Shown here piece by piece: positions 21,095 through 31,854 of a stretch of DNA of 64,000 nt. The stretch's first letter is position 1. Every line of letters begins with the position of its first letter. The notes beneath the pieces were generated by a model. That model had not been told where the DNA came from. It saw only the letters and a list, made by a program, of their open reading frames with translations, and made no database searches. Origin of the DNA: Aradus depressus (Eukaryota; Arthropoda; Insecta; Hemiptera; Aradidae); contig OY759223.1 of NCBI GenBank assembly GCA_963662175.1, forward strand, positions 8,031,549 through 8,095,548, given 5' to 3'. The position numbers were made by a program, and so were the translations under genes.

Positions 21095-21735
21095 CAGATG
21101 GCAAACCGCAAGGCAGTTGTAGCGAGCGGGCGGAGCCATGAGGTGACTAATTTGTCAAGCGAGGGAGAGAGAATGAGGGAAGTAGATAGCGTGGAGTTGT
21201 GGCGAGCAGGAGGAGCCATGAGGTGACTAATTTGTCAAGCGGGACAGAGAGAATGAGGGAAGTAGATAGCGTGGAATTGTAGCGAGCGGGAGGAGCCATG
21301 AGGTGACTTATTTGTCAAGCGGGACAGAGAATGAGGGAAGTAGATAGCGTGGAGTTGTGGCGAGCGGGAGGAGCCATGAGGTGACTAATTTGTCAAGCGG
21401 GACAGAGAGAATGAGGGAAGTAGATAGCGTGGAGTTGTGGCGAGCGGGAGGAGCCATGAAGTGACTAATTTGTGAAGCGCAAGGGAGAGGGCGAGGGTAG
21501 TAGATAGCGCGGAGTTGTGGCAAGCGGGAGGAGCCATAAGGTGACTAATTTATCAAGCGCGGAGAGAGAGAGAATGAGGGAAGTAGATAGCGTGGAGTTG
21601 TGGCGAGCGGGAGGAGCCATGAGGTGACTAATTTGTCAAGCGGGACAGAGAGAATGAAGGAAGTAGATAGCGTGGAGTTGTGCCGAGCGAGAGGAGCAAT
21701 GAAGTGACTAATTTATCAAGCGCGGAGAGGATGAT
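21095..21735 (+). repeat. Minisatellite C, 80-bp period
   Basis: About eight units containing 'gaggagccatgaggtgacta', atttgtcaagcgggacagag and tagatagcgtggagttgtgg. GCCATG at 21135, 21215 and 21295 gives 80 bp. Purine-rich on the plus strand. Confidence 0.9.
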
Positions 21736-22629
21736 AGTTTTTATATTTTTTAAAAATATTTTAAAAATATAGTTTTGAGAATACAATTCAAAGTAAAAAA
21801 AAAAGTTTACGTCAATCTACTTCCCCATCACTAAATAAGTAGGTAATCAATTAAGCTTCCGCTCTCTTTTCAAAGTCAACCTCCTTTTACACACAGACAG
21901 ACATCAAAATGTACTCAGGGGACCTTGAATCGTGAAAATCCGTTGAAATCTCGATCCCTAATTTCCACAAAATTATACCGAAAATACAATTTCTGAAGAA
22001 TATACTATCTTTTTACCACTCCCCCTTTTAATTTGCCTCGTGTATAGAGTTCCTAATTTGGTCTAAACGACAGACAGAGGGATGATCCTTGCTACTTTCT
22101 CGAGGCAGACTGTACAAGGTCGAAAGGCGGGAAGTTCAAACAGAGGACGTCTGTGACAAGGTGGGGCGAAGGAACCAAATGGCCTTGTACGTTCAGCCTT
22201 GTCCCACGTGGCTCCCCTCTCAAAACTGTCTCGAAAAAAAAAAAAAAAAAAAAACGTTCACCCAATCTTCAAGAAACAGACTCTGTTTTTAGCCTCAAAT
22301 ACGTGACTAAAAAAAAAATGTTATGTGGCCATTACTGGACTTTCTTATACTAACCAAAATTATACCTACCTTTTCAAAATTATTTTGTACTGGCATTACT
22401 GGGTATAAGAATGTCTACTCTCAACATAACGCTGTTCAAAGAGACAAAATGAAATGATTTCGAGAAGGGGAAGGAGAGAGACAGTGATATGTAAGCGTTT
22501 TTCTGTCTGTCTGTCTGTCAATACAGAAAATTTATATAATAATTGATAAGTATTTGAGTAAATACTGTTGATTTGCAACGAAATGGGTCTAATAGGTGAA
22601 GCGTGTAGAGAGCCCAAAAATTATTTAAT
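21736..22629. other. Intergenic with a short AMR end
   Basis: An AMR outer fragment lies at 21815-21885 (ctacttccccatcactaaat, 'caattaagcttccgctctc'). A GC-richer block at 22075-22235 contains no frame I recognise and is followed by a 20-bp A run. Confidence 0.5.
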
Positions 22630-22675
22630 TACAAATAATTCGAGCCGGCGAAGTACATAACCGGTGATTTACCAA
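22630..22675 (+). repeat. AMR terminal fragment, forward
   Basis: Only the outer end: ttcgagccggcgaagtacat then aaccggtgatttacc. Confidence 0.6.
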
Positions 22676-22920
22676 TTTTTTTTATTATTTTTTTTTTAGT
22701 TATGAACGAACATTTTAATTTTTTGGTTGGAAAATGTAAGTAGGGCGAACATAATAGCCGACAGACAGGAAACTCGCAACATTTTCATTTTAAAAAAACA
22801 CACTTGAGTAAAGGAACGGTTTCCTGACGGATTGTGTGAGAAGAAAAATCCCATAATTTTTTTTCAGTAAGGAGCATCAACTGCCCGGGTCATTAGTGCG
22901 ATTTGGCTTTTTCCATGTTC

Positions 22921-23140
22921 CAGTTATTGACCCATGCCCGGACTTTAACTACGTGGTCATATCGCCTACTACGTGTACATGAGCCCGTTTCTACTTTGGG
23001 AATCCTAAATGTTGCTTACCCAGCTTTTTTCACTTAGGGAAGGGGTTAATAACGAGTATCTGACATCATACAGGCTCGTGAACATCGCTTAAAGTCCCAT
23101 CCGAAGGACAGTGTACTCAAAGTATTTTACCTCCCACATA
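22921..23140 (-). repeat. SINE-A, reverse, lacking head
   Basis: 'gacccatgcccggactttaa' through the 3' domain to 'catccgaaggacagtgtact' and tattttacctccc, where it meets an A run. The tRNA head is absent. Confidence 0.8.
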
Positions 23141-23635
23141 AAAAAAAAAAAAAAAAAAATCAGAAAATCGAAAGTAAGGATGTAGAGGGACGTGTTTTCG
23201 TCATCATTAGTGGAACATCCCACCCAGACTCAATTTTAGTCCGATTTTTTCCAAAATTTAATAATATAACATCATTTCATTTTTAAAATTTATAGCTTCA
23301 ATCGTTGAAGCGCTCACAAAGTATTAAACACGTACAAAACACCACATGCACAGAGAACATTGTGAAAATTGTGTTGAAAACTCGATCTCGGATTTTCGCA
23401 CGATTACAATATCATGTATGATTTCTGTGTTACATTGCCAGAGGTTCAAAAAAAATTTACTCACCCTCGCCATTGGTACTGAGGGAGCCTCGAAGTTCGA
23501 GTTGACTATTTTCACTGGGTGCTCGATCTAGAAATAGAAAAGTATATATTAGTCACATTAGCAATAATAGTTATTAAAGTTACTAATAATAATAAACAAT
23601 ATTATTGATTAAAGAGTTGCAGAGAAATAAATAAA
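23141..23635. other. Intergenic, no gene seen
   Basis: Overlapping opposite-strand frames of about 60 codons at 23324-23531 lack known motifs. AT-rich beyond 23530. Confidence 0.45.
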
Positions 23636-24355
23636 AAGTCGTCGGTGAATCACCGGCAATGTACTTCCTCAGAACGAATTAATCAATTAAATTTTCGCTC
23701 CCCCTCGAAAACCAGTCAACAGGGGGGCTCCTAAATCCGATTAATGGATTCATTACATCGGCAGGTATAGTGATTTTGAGTTGAGCCTCCCCTCTGTTCT
23801 CCCCTTCCTTTCTGGTGAAAATTAATAAGTGCCGTCCTAACGGGGTTATACGAGGAAGTAAAATTTCTGTCTGTATGCCTGTGAACAAGATAACTCCCGA
23901 TAAAATGAATGTATCGACACGAAATTTTATATGTGACTCCAGAAAACTCTAACGATGACACCTATTATTGTTTTTCAGCAAAATCTACCCAAAAGGGGAG
24001 GGATTAAGGGGGAAGCACTCAATATAAAAAGTCTAATAACCGCCAACGTAATGAATATATCGACATGAAATTTCATATTTAAAGTCAAAACCCAATTAGG
24101 ACATAACCTGTCAAATTTCAGCCATATCAACTGAAGGGAAAGAGGGGTTCAGGGGAGGAGGGGGAGGATCAATACAATAATCCAAATAATAGCCAATTTA
24201 ATGAATTTATCGACACAAAATTTAGTATGAGGATTTAGGCGCCCCTATGCAAGTCAACTGTTGAATATTAGCGCAAACGGTCGACTGGTTTTGGAGGAGG
24301 AGCGAAAAGTTAATAGATTAATATGTTCTGGGGAAGTATATTGCCGGTGATTAAT
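23636..24355. mobile_element. AMR, complete inverted pair
   Basis: The cleanest full unit. Left end cgtcggtgaatcaccggcaa + tgtacttcctcagaacgaat. Reverse modules run to about 23852. The junction is at acgaggaagtaaaatttctg. Forward modules starting at 23890, about 24034 and about 24183 follow. Right end 'gttctggggaagtatattgc' + cggtgatta. The outer ends are inverted repeats, each with a small hairpin. No reading frame codes for a transposase, so the element is non-autonomous. Confidence 0.75.
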
Positions 24356-24591
24356 ACTGTCTGGGATGATTTACCTGGAAAAAAATTGAACTATCAATTA
24401 TTGTACCAATTAATTGTAAGAATTGTAAAAATTATTCTTACAATTCCTTTACAATGTTTCAATAACTGGGAAGACGAAATGCCTTGAAATATAGAAAAAA
24501 TAGGGACAAGGTTCCACATGCATTCAATGACTATCTTTTTAATGCTTTTTGCACTTGAAAATATAACTGAAGAAAAAATTTAATACAAAGA

Positions 24592-25375
24592 CGTCGGTGA
24601 AAAAATATCACCAAAAAAATACATCCTTAGCGCGAAATAAAATTTTATGTCGATATAATCATTACATCGGCAGTTATTATGGTTTTTTAGTTAAGCCCCC
24701 TTCCTTTTGGACTGATTTGACTGAAAATCAATAAGTGTTGTCCCTATAGGATTCTCTAGACAATACAAAATGTGCCGATATATACATTCTATTGGGAGTT
24801 ATGTAGTTGGTCTGAAATTCGATGCGGACTTTAAAAAAAAAAAAAAAAAAGTTATGTGTGTGAACACGATATTTTCGATAGATTGCATGTATCGTTCCTA
24901 AATTTTATATTAGGGGGTTAGATGCAAAGGGATGTAAGTGACAAAAATGTAATTTCGAAATAATTACCTTCAAAGTTATAGTAACATCGTAAATTCAGGT
25001 ATTACCCAGGTATTTTCTACTAGATAGCATTACTGATACTAACAATCGTTCTGATCATTAGCCAGTAGTCAGGGTAGGTGTCAAGGAAGATGTTAACACA
25101 CATATCTCAATTTCAGCCGAATTGTCACTTACATCCCTTTGCTTCTAACCCCCTCATATGTGTATCCAGAACCCCTCTAACGACACCTATTAATTTTCAG
25201 ACAAATCAAAAATCCCAATAACTGCCGATGTAATGAATATATCGACATAAAATTTAGTATGAGAATTCAGAAGCCACTTTGTAAGTCAAATATTGCGGTT
25301 TAGCGCAACCGGTCGACTGGCATTAAAAATTAATTTATTAATTCCTGCTGGGGAAGTTCATAGCCGGTGATTTAC
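24592..25375. mobile_element. AMR, complete inverted pair with nested MITE
   Basis: Left end gacgtcggtga, reverse modules, then ttatgtagttggtctgaaat and an A-run near the centre. The forward arm is interrupted at 24911-25155 by a MITE and resumes atatgtgtatccagaacccc. Right end tgctggggaagttcatagcc + ggtgatttacc. The left outer hairpin has been broken by mutation. Confidence 0.75.
24911..25155. mobile_element. MITE, GGGGGTTAGA family, 4-bp TSD
   Basis: Long terminal inverted repeats: gggggttagatgcaaaggga + tgtaagtgacaa at the left and its near-complement ttgtcacttacatccctttg + cttctaaccccc at the right. ATAT flanks at 24907-24910 and 25156-25159. Removal restores the AMR phrase ttttatatgtgtatccagaa. 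Related at its ends to 16532-16849. Confidence 0.8.
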
Positions 25376-25489
25376 CTACGTTTACAAATTTCAAAATAAA
25401 AATAAAATAATATTATTCAAAAAAGTATTTACCCTCAGGTTTCAACCTCTCGTTCGCAAAACGTGAGTACGGAGGTGGTGGTGACTCTG

Positions 25490-25522
<33 letters not shown>

Positions 25523-25867
25523 GATAAACAAACTATAATAAAAACTTTGTGTAATAATAAATTGTTATCATCAAAGGTCACCTAGAATAAATTGTAAAAT
25601 ATTACGAATAAATATAATAAATTATATTTACTTTTGTAACTGTATCTGATATAATACAGCTGTAACTCTCAAATATAGACATACACTAAAATTTAAGTCC
25701 GATTTCAATAAAATATTAGCGTATAAGGTTGAGAGATATGATGAAGGTTGGATTTGCTTGGCGCCAGTCGGCTTCACTCTAACCTTCACACAGACAATTT
25801 AAATCTTCCACGATCCGCTAATTTAAATGTCTACCATTTTGTATTATTATTATTATTTTATTTTATT
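25376..25867. other. AT-rich intergenic
   Basis: No gene seen. GGCGCC at 25760 in a short mixed-composition stretch. Confidence 0.5.
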
Positions 25868-26225
25868 TTTATTTCCCAGTTATACGATGTATAGGGGAAG
25901 TTATGTAATCAGTACGGTACATTTTTCCGATTTATATTTAAAAAAAAAAAAAAAATTATATTTTTGTGTCTTTGATAATGATAATTGCATAAAATGAATG
26001 TATGGATATGATTTTTTTTTAATATGGATCCAAAACCCTATATGGACGATATCATTGAAATCGGAAAAAGGAGGAGGGGGGGGGGGGGATTAAGGGGAGG
26101 CTTAACATAAAAACTATAATAACAACTGTTGTAATGAATGTATTGACACGAAATTTGACATTTAAATTCAAAGCCCTCTCAGGACGACACCTATTGATTT
26201 TCAGCGGAATTATCCGAAGAGAAGG
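25868..26225 (+). repeat. AMR arm, forward, with G tract
   Basis: Inner hairpin with one change (atacgatgtataggggaagt), two modules, a 13-bp G run at 26076-26088, ending gaattatccgaagagaaggg. Confidence 0.8.
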
Positions 26226-26523
26226 GATTTTCTTTCTATTGTCACGGTTTGTTGGACATATTGCGGTTTCTGTGCATTGAACCAATGAGACTCGAGTGCA
26301 CTAAACGAGAAACTGGGTCAAAATGTTTTTATTGTAAACAAAATACAAAAATAAAATAATAATAGTTAAATAAATATATATAATAGAAATAATTAAATAA
26401 AATAATCAAACTTCTAGATGAGAACCAATAAAAATAAGGAAAAAAATAAATAATGTTTTAAAAAACAATAATTGTCGGTTTTTAATAAACAAAAAATTGA
26501 GTGTAATATAAAAATGAATTTAA

Positions 26524-26820
26524 TAGGTTAGGTTAGGTTTTATGACTCATGCCCGGGCTTTAACTACAAGGTCATATCGCCTACTACCAGAGCGCTCTTT
26601 CGTCACTCTGATGAACATGAGCCCGACTCTACTGTGGGAGTCCTAAATTTTGCCTACCCTAAATTTTATTCACCTAGGGCAGGGGTCTTTAACGAGTATC
26701 TGACATCGTAGAGGCTCGGGACCATCGCTTAACGTCCCATCCGAAGGTCGGCGTGCTTAAGTTTATTTTACCTCCCAGATAAAATAAACTAAGGGCCTCG
26801 GTCGAGTTTTGAACCCACGA
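26524..26820 (-). repeat. SINE-A, reverse, 5'-truncated
   Basis: Starts with the tail taggttaggttaggtttt and ends at cctcggtcgagttttgaacc, just past the B box, so the A box is missing. Confidence 0.9.
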
Positions 26821-27308
26821 TTTTGATTTTAATATTTAATTGATGATTCTATTGTTAAAATTAGATATCAATAATGATGAATTTTATTTGTAAAGCACTT
26901 TGAAGATTTTGTATAGGTAACTTTTTTTTTTTTTTTTTTGTTTTTTATTTAGAAAGATGCAACTGTTGCTAGGGTGCAACAACCAGCATCTATGATGGTA
27001 GGTATTGATATGTTGGCGTGAATGACATGTGAGAGGAAGGCCACCCAGTGGTAGGTCCTCGGGACGAGAATTTATCTTAATTATTAGGACAAGAACCGGA
27101 AAAAAAAAGTAAATAAAAAGGAATTGAAAGACAATTTTGATGAATGGGTAAGAGAGATGATAAAAGTAAGGGAAAATAATGTGAAAAAATAAATAAATAA
27201 AGAATATTAAGAACGAATAGGATTTAAGGTGGCAGTAAGTCGCGGTTCCATCTTCTCTTCAACCTTCGTGGGGGGTTTTGTGGTAAGTGTTGCGAACTTA
27301 AAATAATA
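26821..27308. other. Intergenic, no gene seen
   Basis: A T-run (about 26920-26940) precedes a mixed-composition stretch. No frame, exon signature or named repeat. Confidence 0.45.
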
Positions 27309-27537
27309 TTTTACTTCCCTAGTGAGTTATATATCGGTCAGAAATTCGATATTAGAGTTTCACCGGAATTTCATGATTTCCGCACCATTGATTTTCAGAA
27401 AAATTGGCACAAGGGAAGGAGGGGGATTAGGGAGGTGGATTAACAAAAAATTTACCGTATAAGGAACGGTCTGGAGGGAGAGCGAAAAAAGTAATTAATT
27501 AGTGTTGGGGAAGTACATAGCCGCTGATTTACTGGCA
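27309..27537 (+). repeat. AMR, forward, internally deleted
   Basis: Inner end acttccctagtgagttatat, one shortened module, then ggagggagagcgaaaaaagt and 'gttggggaagtacatagcc' + gctgatttactggc. Confidence 0.75.
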
Positions 27538-27999
27538 TTTTTTAAAATAAAATTTTCTCTTTTTATTGACAGAAAAATAACGTGCTGCTAGTAGAGACAT
27601 CCGGAAAGGGGGGATATTGCTTTTCTTGTCGTTTCTGAAAATAGTGTCATGATCCCCCCCCAGACATGCTGCTGGCTACGCCACTCATCAAGCTGACAAT
27701 CTCTTGTTATTAGTTAGCTAGACAGAAGAGAGAGAGAGAGAGTACGAGGGGGGGTACAATCTGTCGAGGTGGTTGGTTCTTTGAAACTAAACAAAGAGAC
27801 ATCAAGACAGGAGAGAGAGGAGTGTGTCTATGTGTGGGTCCGTCTATGTCTGTATAGAGACAAGATAGTTTGTGTCTGTCTGTGTGTGTACTAGCTAGAG
27901 ATGGTAGGATTGATGGCGCCGGATGAGAAAGTATCTATGTGTCGGCAAAGAGGACATCCCCCCACCGTGCACCGCCACCACACCTAACCATATAGTCTA
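27538..27999. other. Intergenic, no gene seen
   Basis: Contains GAGA/GTGT simple repeats (27730-27890) and GGCGCC at 27915. No coding frame. Confidence 0.5.
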
Positions 28000-28050
28000 C
28001 AGCTGGGGTCGGCAACCCGCGGCCCTCATCCCCATTTTCTGCGCCCCCCT
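28000..28050 (+). mobile_element. Possible hAT terminal fragment
   Basis: cagctggggtcggcaacccg + cggccct resembles the CAGGGGTCGGCAAAC-type terminus of many animal hAT transposons. Only one end is seen, so this is a resemblance call. Confidence 0.4.
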
Positions 28051-28087
28051 ACAAAAATTAAATTTATTTAAATTAAAAAAAAAAAAA

Positions 28088-28248
28088 AAGTGAATCACCA
28101 ATGTACTTCCCCAGAACGAATTAATCAAGTTTATTGGGTTTTAAATTAACATAAAATTTCTCTTTAGCCCAATTTGGCTGAAAACATAAAATTTCAATGA
28201 AAACACAACGGACTGATTACATAACTTCTTCTATACTTCGTAGTCAAA
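28088..28248 (-). repeat. AMR, reverse, shortened
   Basis: Outer end gtgaatcaccaatgtacttc, a collapsed module, then gattacataacttcttctat + acttcgtag. Confidence 0.7.
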
Positions 28249-28372
28249 AAAATTGTATTGGTTTAATTGGAGTGGTCATCAGCTTTCCCAACTGTAAATA
28301 TACAATCAAAAAAGTCGGTAAGTCACTGACAAAGTACTTCCACAGATAGAATTATTTGTAATCAACTAAGCT

Positions 28373-29071
28373 CAACTAAATATACCTACCCTCCAGTGTA
28401 CCTTAACCAAAATCCCATCCCTTTAGAAAACGGTCCGATATCTAGGCCTCAATCAAACTCGACAAACGACTAACCTGGAATCCTCACACGAGACTGATAA
28501 GGGGGCATTCAAGTATTACGTAACGCAATTCGGGGGGGGGGGGGGGGGTCTTGGAAAACGTTACGGCGCGTTACATGGGGGGGGAGGGAGGGTCGAAAAT
28601 TGCGTTACGTAATACTTGAACGCCCCCTAAAACAAGAAATGAACAGACGTTATAAATGTTTATATATTTTTATACAACGCAGTATTCAAACCTATGTGGT
28701 CTTAGGACTTGAACTCTGGGGTTCTATCAAGGCTTCCAATCCTTTCAATCAAAAATCCTCCGTATAATAGCCAATGCTCCTTATTACGTCTCCAACAAAA
28801 CTCTTCACACTGACCTTAACGTACCTACCTTTAGTTACCGAAGTCGCTAAATCCAAGTAAAAAAAAAATAGTTTCCCTTTTTAGTTCCTATTATAATTCT
28901 CTAGTCCATGCCATTCATTCTGCCATACTTCCCCAACGACGGCTTAAGTGTCAATGGCCTAGAGACCTCCTTAGCACATTTTGACATTGCCATTATCTCT
29001 CTATTAGCACATTTGCTTGTTGTATTTATTTTTATACGGTTGTAAAAATATATTTGGAAATAAAAAAAAAA
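28373..29071 (+). pseudogene. Jockey-clade LINE relic, RT C-terminus
   Basis: Encoded the C-terminal part of a non-LTR retrotransposon ORF2 reverse transcriptase. Readable blocks across frames: VRYLGL, then IKLDKRLTWNPHTRL (28430-28498). After the MITE come KQEMNRRYKCLYIF and TYVVLGLELWGSIKASN (28630-28740), QSKILRIIANAPYYVSNKTL (about 28747-28805), LHTDLNVPTF and finally LPQRRLKCQWPRDL (about 28930-28975). These match the order typical of Jockey elements. Frameshifts and stops break it. It ends in aataaaaaaaaaaa, consistent with a poly(A) 3' end, and it lies inside an AMR. Confidence 0.75.
28501..28627. mobile_element. MITE, PIF/Harbinger-like, TAA TSD
   Basis: 127 bp with inverted termini gggggcattcaagtattacg + taacgcaatt and its complement ending gcccccc-like. 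TAA flanks both sides (28498-28500, 28628-28630), the 3-bp TWA target typical of PIF/Harbinger. The centre is a 17-bp G run. It interrupts the LINE frame between RLTWNPHTRLI and KQEMNRR. Confidence 0.7.
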
Positions 29072-29168
29072 ATTCAATTTGACTGAAAATCATAAGATGT
29101 CTTACTCAGAGGCTTTTCAATCCTACAATAAACTTTGTGTTCATACATTGGCAATTATTTGAGTTTTT

Positions 29169-29172
<4 letters not shown>

Positions 29173-29221
<49 letters not shown>
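29173..29221. repeat. 49-bp C homopolymer
   Basis: Continuous C run at the C-rich position of an AMR module (after gagtttttgagt). The longest mononucleotide tract in the window. Its true length may differ because such tracts assemble poorly. Confidence 0.95.
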
Positions 29222-29222
<1 letters not shown>

Positions 29223-29312
29223 ACCCCAATTTTTCTTTGAACGATTTGGCTGAACGAAAACCAGTAGGAGTTGTCCTTGTGGCAAATGGGGATCATTATA
29301 TAAAGACGAGAG

Positions 29313-29600
29313 AGAGGGCGACGTAGCTTAGAGGTAACGTCTACTAAGCTTAAGATCGCGGGCTTGAAACCTGGCCAAGGTTCTTAGGTGTTTTTATCTG
29401 GAAGGTGAAAAAACCCCAAGCGATGATATTCCTGAGCTTGTGCTATGTCAGTTACTCGTTAAAGACCCTCTACCATAGGTGAATAAACCTAGGTAGACAA
29501 AATTTAGGACTCAGTAGAGTCGGGCTCAAGTCCACCAGAGTGACGAATGAGCGCTCTGGTAGTAGGCGATATGACCTCATAGATAAAGCCCGGGCATGAA
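29313..29600 (+). repeat. SINE-A, diverged
   Basis: Head gagagggcgacgtagcttag, B-box position gggcttgaaacc, shortened central block, ends gcccgggcatgaag. A stray tail piece (ggcccgggcatgagtcacaa) lies at 29729-29750. Confidence 0.8.
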
Positions 29601-29761
29601 GAAGAACATTCAAAAACAGTGATTATATCTTTACCAAAACGTTTTCAATTGTGTCGTCTCACTTAAGTAAAGAGTTTTTACTAAAATTTATCATGTAGTC
29701 CAGTAGGAGCTCAACATTTAGGTCATGAGGCCCGGGCATGAGTCACAAAACTAACTAATAC

Positions 29762-29950
29762 ATTAATTTCTCCATTCCCGTTGGCCAATTTAGCTTGAAA
29801 TCATTAGGTTTCATGAGATACTTGATATATACATATAAGTTATCCGAAAGACAATTTTGTAATCAGAGAGTCGAAAAAGACGAAATTTCTGTGAACAATC
29901 AACATCGAATCTATGATCGATTATATAATTTTCTCTAAACTAGTTATACC
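29762..29950 (-). repeat. AMR inner part, reverse
   Basis: ccgttggccaatttagcttg through 'agagagtcgaaaaagacgaa' and 'atcgattatataattttctc'. Completes the arm begun at 28314. Confidence 0.6.
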
Positions 29951-30330
29951 TTTAGAAAGAAATAATCGACCCAATTTAAACTCCCTGTATATTAACATAT
30001 TAAGAGACATATTCTCCAAATATTCAGCATTTAAGAAAAAAAAAAGCAGGCGCCAGTATTTTGAAAATAAAAATATTTTTTAAAAAATAAAAAAAAGCAA
30101 CGACCTCGAAATTTTTTAAAAGGTTCACTTTGTGTGTTGTGGCCCCCTCACTCCATATGTTTTGAATCATGGGCCAAAAATACACTGAGCTACTCATAGC
30201 AGAGACGAAACAGAAGATCGAATCAATTTGTACAAGAGGATTTTGGATATCTTATTACAGAAGAGTGCACTCAAGGCCCCCGCCAAAATTTATAATACAT
30301 TCGATTCGGATGGCTTCAAAATAATATATA
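29951..30330. other. Intergenic, no gene seen
   Basis: AT-rich with GGCGCC at 30049. No gene. Confidence 0.5.
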
Positions 30331-30781
30331 CAGAGCGTCGATTATCCGAACTAATGTTGTGTGGGATGGTTCGGATAATCAATAATTCGGATAATCGAAA
30401 TTTTTCAGCCACCCAGAACTTGCGATGAATGCAGTCACCACCAAGCTTCATGTTTAATTCTACTGCTTTTTCGCACAAAATGGGTCCAGAAGCCCGTTTT
30501 TGCAAAAACCAAGTGACAGCAGCATCTTCCAACAATTCAGATTTTGGTTTTTTAATAGTTTTACGATATGAACTGCCCTGCTCACTGTCAAGATTAAGAG
30601 CATACCTAGTGATTGAATCAGAATTATTTTTCATTCCCGTTATCGTTGATTTACCAACACCGAACTTGATAGCTAAAGCCTGACCCGTTTCACCTTTCTT
30701 CAGCCTCGTAATAATTTCCATTTTATCTTTTAATGAAAGCACTCACACACCAAAAGCACCACGTTTCCTTTTTGTTGACAT
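30331..30781 (-). pseudogene. pogo/CENP-B-type transposase N-terminus
   Basis: Begins at ATG 30781-30779 (MSTKRKRGAFGV). An in-frame TGA at 30745-30743 then interrupts, and the frame continues VLSLKDKMEIITRLKKGE, AIKFGVGKSTIT and LNLDSEQG, then LEDAAVTWFLQKRASGPI and CEKAVELNMKLGGD. The first block is the psq-like/CENP-B N-terminal HTH that binds transposon ends. The AVTWFLQKRASGPI block starts the second CENP-B HTH. The DDE catalytic domain is deleted, and the reading frame runs into the terminal repeat. An inactive relic; a domesticated CENP-B-like gene is unlikely given the flanking terminal repeats. Confidence 0.85.
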
Positions 30782-30923
30782 GTTGTAAGTTTTACTTAAA
30801 ATATGTGACCACTAACTAACTCAATGTACACCTCACAATGAATTATTAGAAAATGAGGCATTGACTGGTAACCCATCATAGTAATAGAAATAATTGAACG
30901 TTCGGATAATCGACCCTCTACTG
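30331..30923 (-). mobile_element. pogo/Tigger-like element, internally deleted
   Basis: Terminal inverted repeats: left cagagcgtcgattatccgaa, right ttcggataatcgaccctcta + ctg, flanked by TA (30329-30330, 30924-30925). Extra copies of cggataatc lie just inside the left end. At 593 bp it keeps only the N-terminal part of a transposase. Confidence 0.8.
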
Positions 30924-31032
30924 TAGATCTATGGTCGGTTACCAGTCAATGCTCTCAGTTTCAAATCATTCATTGTGAGGTGTACATTGAATTAGTTAGT
31001 GGTCACATATTTTAAGTAAAACTTACAACATT
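30779..31032. repeat. Inverted repeat spanning the pogo right terminus
   Basis: 'gttgtaagttttacttaaaa' to 'ggcattgactggtaaccc' (30782-30869) is repeated in reverse at about 30944-31029 ('ggttaccagtcaatgctc' .. 'taagtaaaacttacaac'). The second arm lies outside the terminal repeat, so pogo 5'UTR sequence is present on both sides of that end. Confidence 0.8.
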
Positions 31033-31646
31033 TATATATAAGTATATATAATAAGAAAATATACTTTTATGGTTGTGTATGGAGAGTTTGAATTAACAAT
31101 AATATATTTTTTGGTACCACATACAGACAGACCGACAAGGTCCCTAGAATATTACAGCTACCAACAAATGTATTATTCAGAAAATATATTGTCGTTTCAT
31201 TTTTTTTCTTTCTCTCTCTCTTTTAAATAACTTCAGTAAATATATAATTGGTAATTTTATAAGGAACATTTTTTTCAGGACTGAATGTTTAGATATAATT
31301 CCAGTAAATGTCTAAAAAATAATGTCAGAATTGGCAAATAATGACCAATTGTGTTTAATAAACAGATGGATGACCACAAAAACAATTATTCAGTAAAAAT
31401 ATAGTTAAAGCTCGAAATGATATTTAAAAAAAGTTTTTCACAGAAGGACGTTGAAATAACAATCTGACTGAGATGTATGTCCCAGATAATTTGAGAAAAT
31501 GTTTAAACTCTGCACTCGAACAGTTAGAGTGAACTATTTTTGTCTTGGGGTAATTACAGCCAATTTAGTCTTCTTTGAAATAGTTATAGGACATTGCACT
31601 GCACTCTAGTTTTTTGTTTCCTCAACTACTAATTGTTATAAATTAT
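31033..31646. other. AT-rich intergenic
   Basis: No gene seen. Confidence 0.5.
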
Positions 31647-31850
31647 ACATTGTTTACCGATATGACCAGAAAAAAAATGTTATATTGTTTATCGAAATGA
31701 CCAGAAAAAACAATTATATATTGTTTATCGATATGTCCAGAAAAAAAATTCTATATTGAATATCGATACGACCAGAAAAAAAATATATATATTGTTTATC
31801 GATGTGACCAGAAAAAAAATTCTATATTGTTTATCGATATGACCAGAAAA
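31647..31850 (+). repeat. Short tandem array, about 37-40 bp units
   Basis: Six units of the form ttgtttatcgatatgaccag + aaaaaaaattctata, with unit length varying through A and TA runs. Confidence 0.85.
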
Positions 31851-31854
31851 AAAA

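Larger units (their letters stand above)
28314..29305 (-). repeat. AMR, reverse, split by a LINE relic
   Basis: Outer end at 28314-28372 (ggtaagtcactgacaaagta, 'cttccacagatag'). The arm resumes at 29072 with 'ttcaatttgactgaaaatca' and the modules, including the long C tract, and is cut by a SINE-A at about 29313. It resumes at 29762. Confidence 0.65.
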
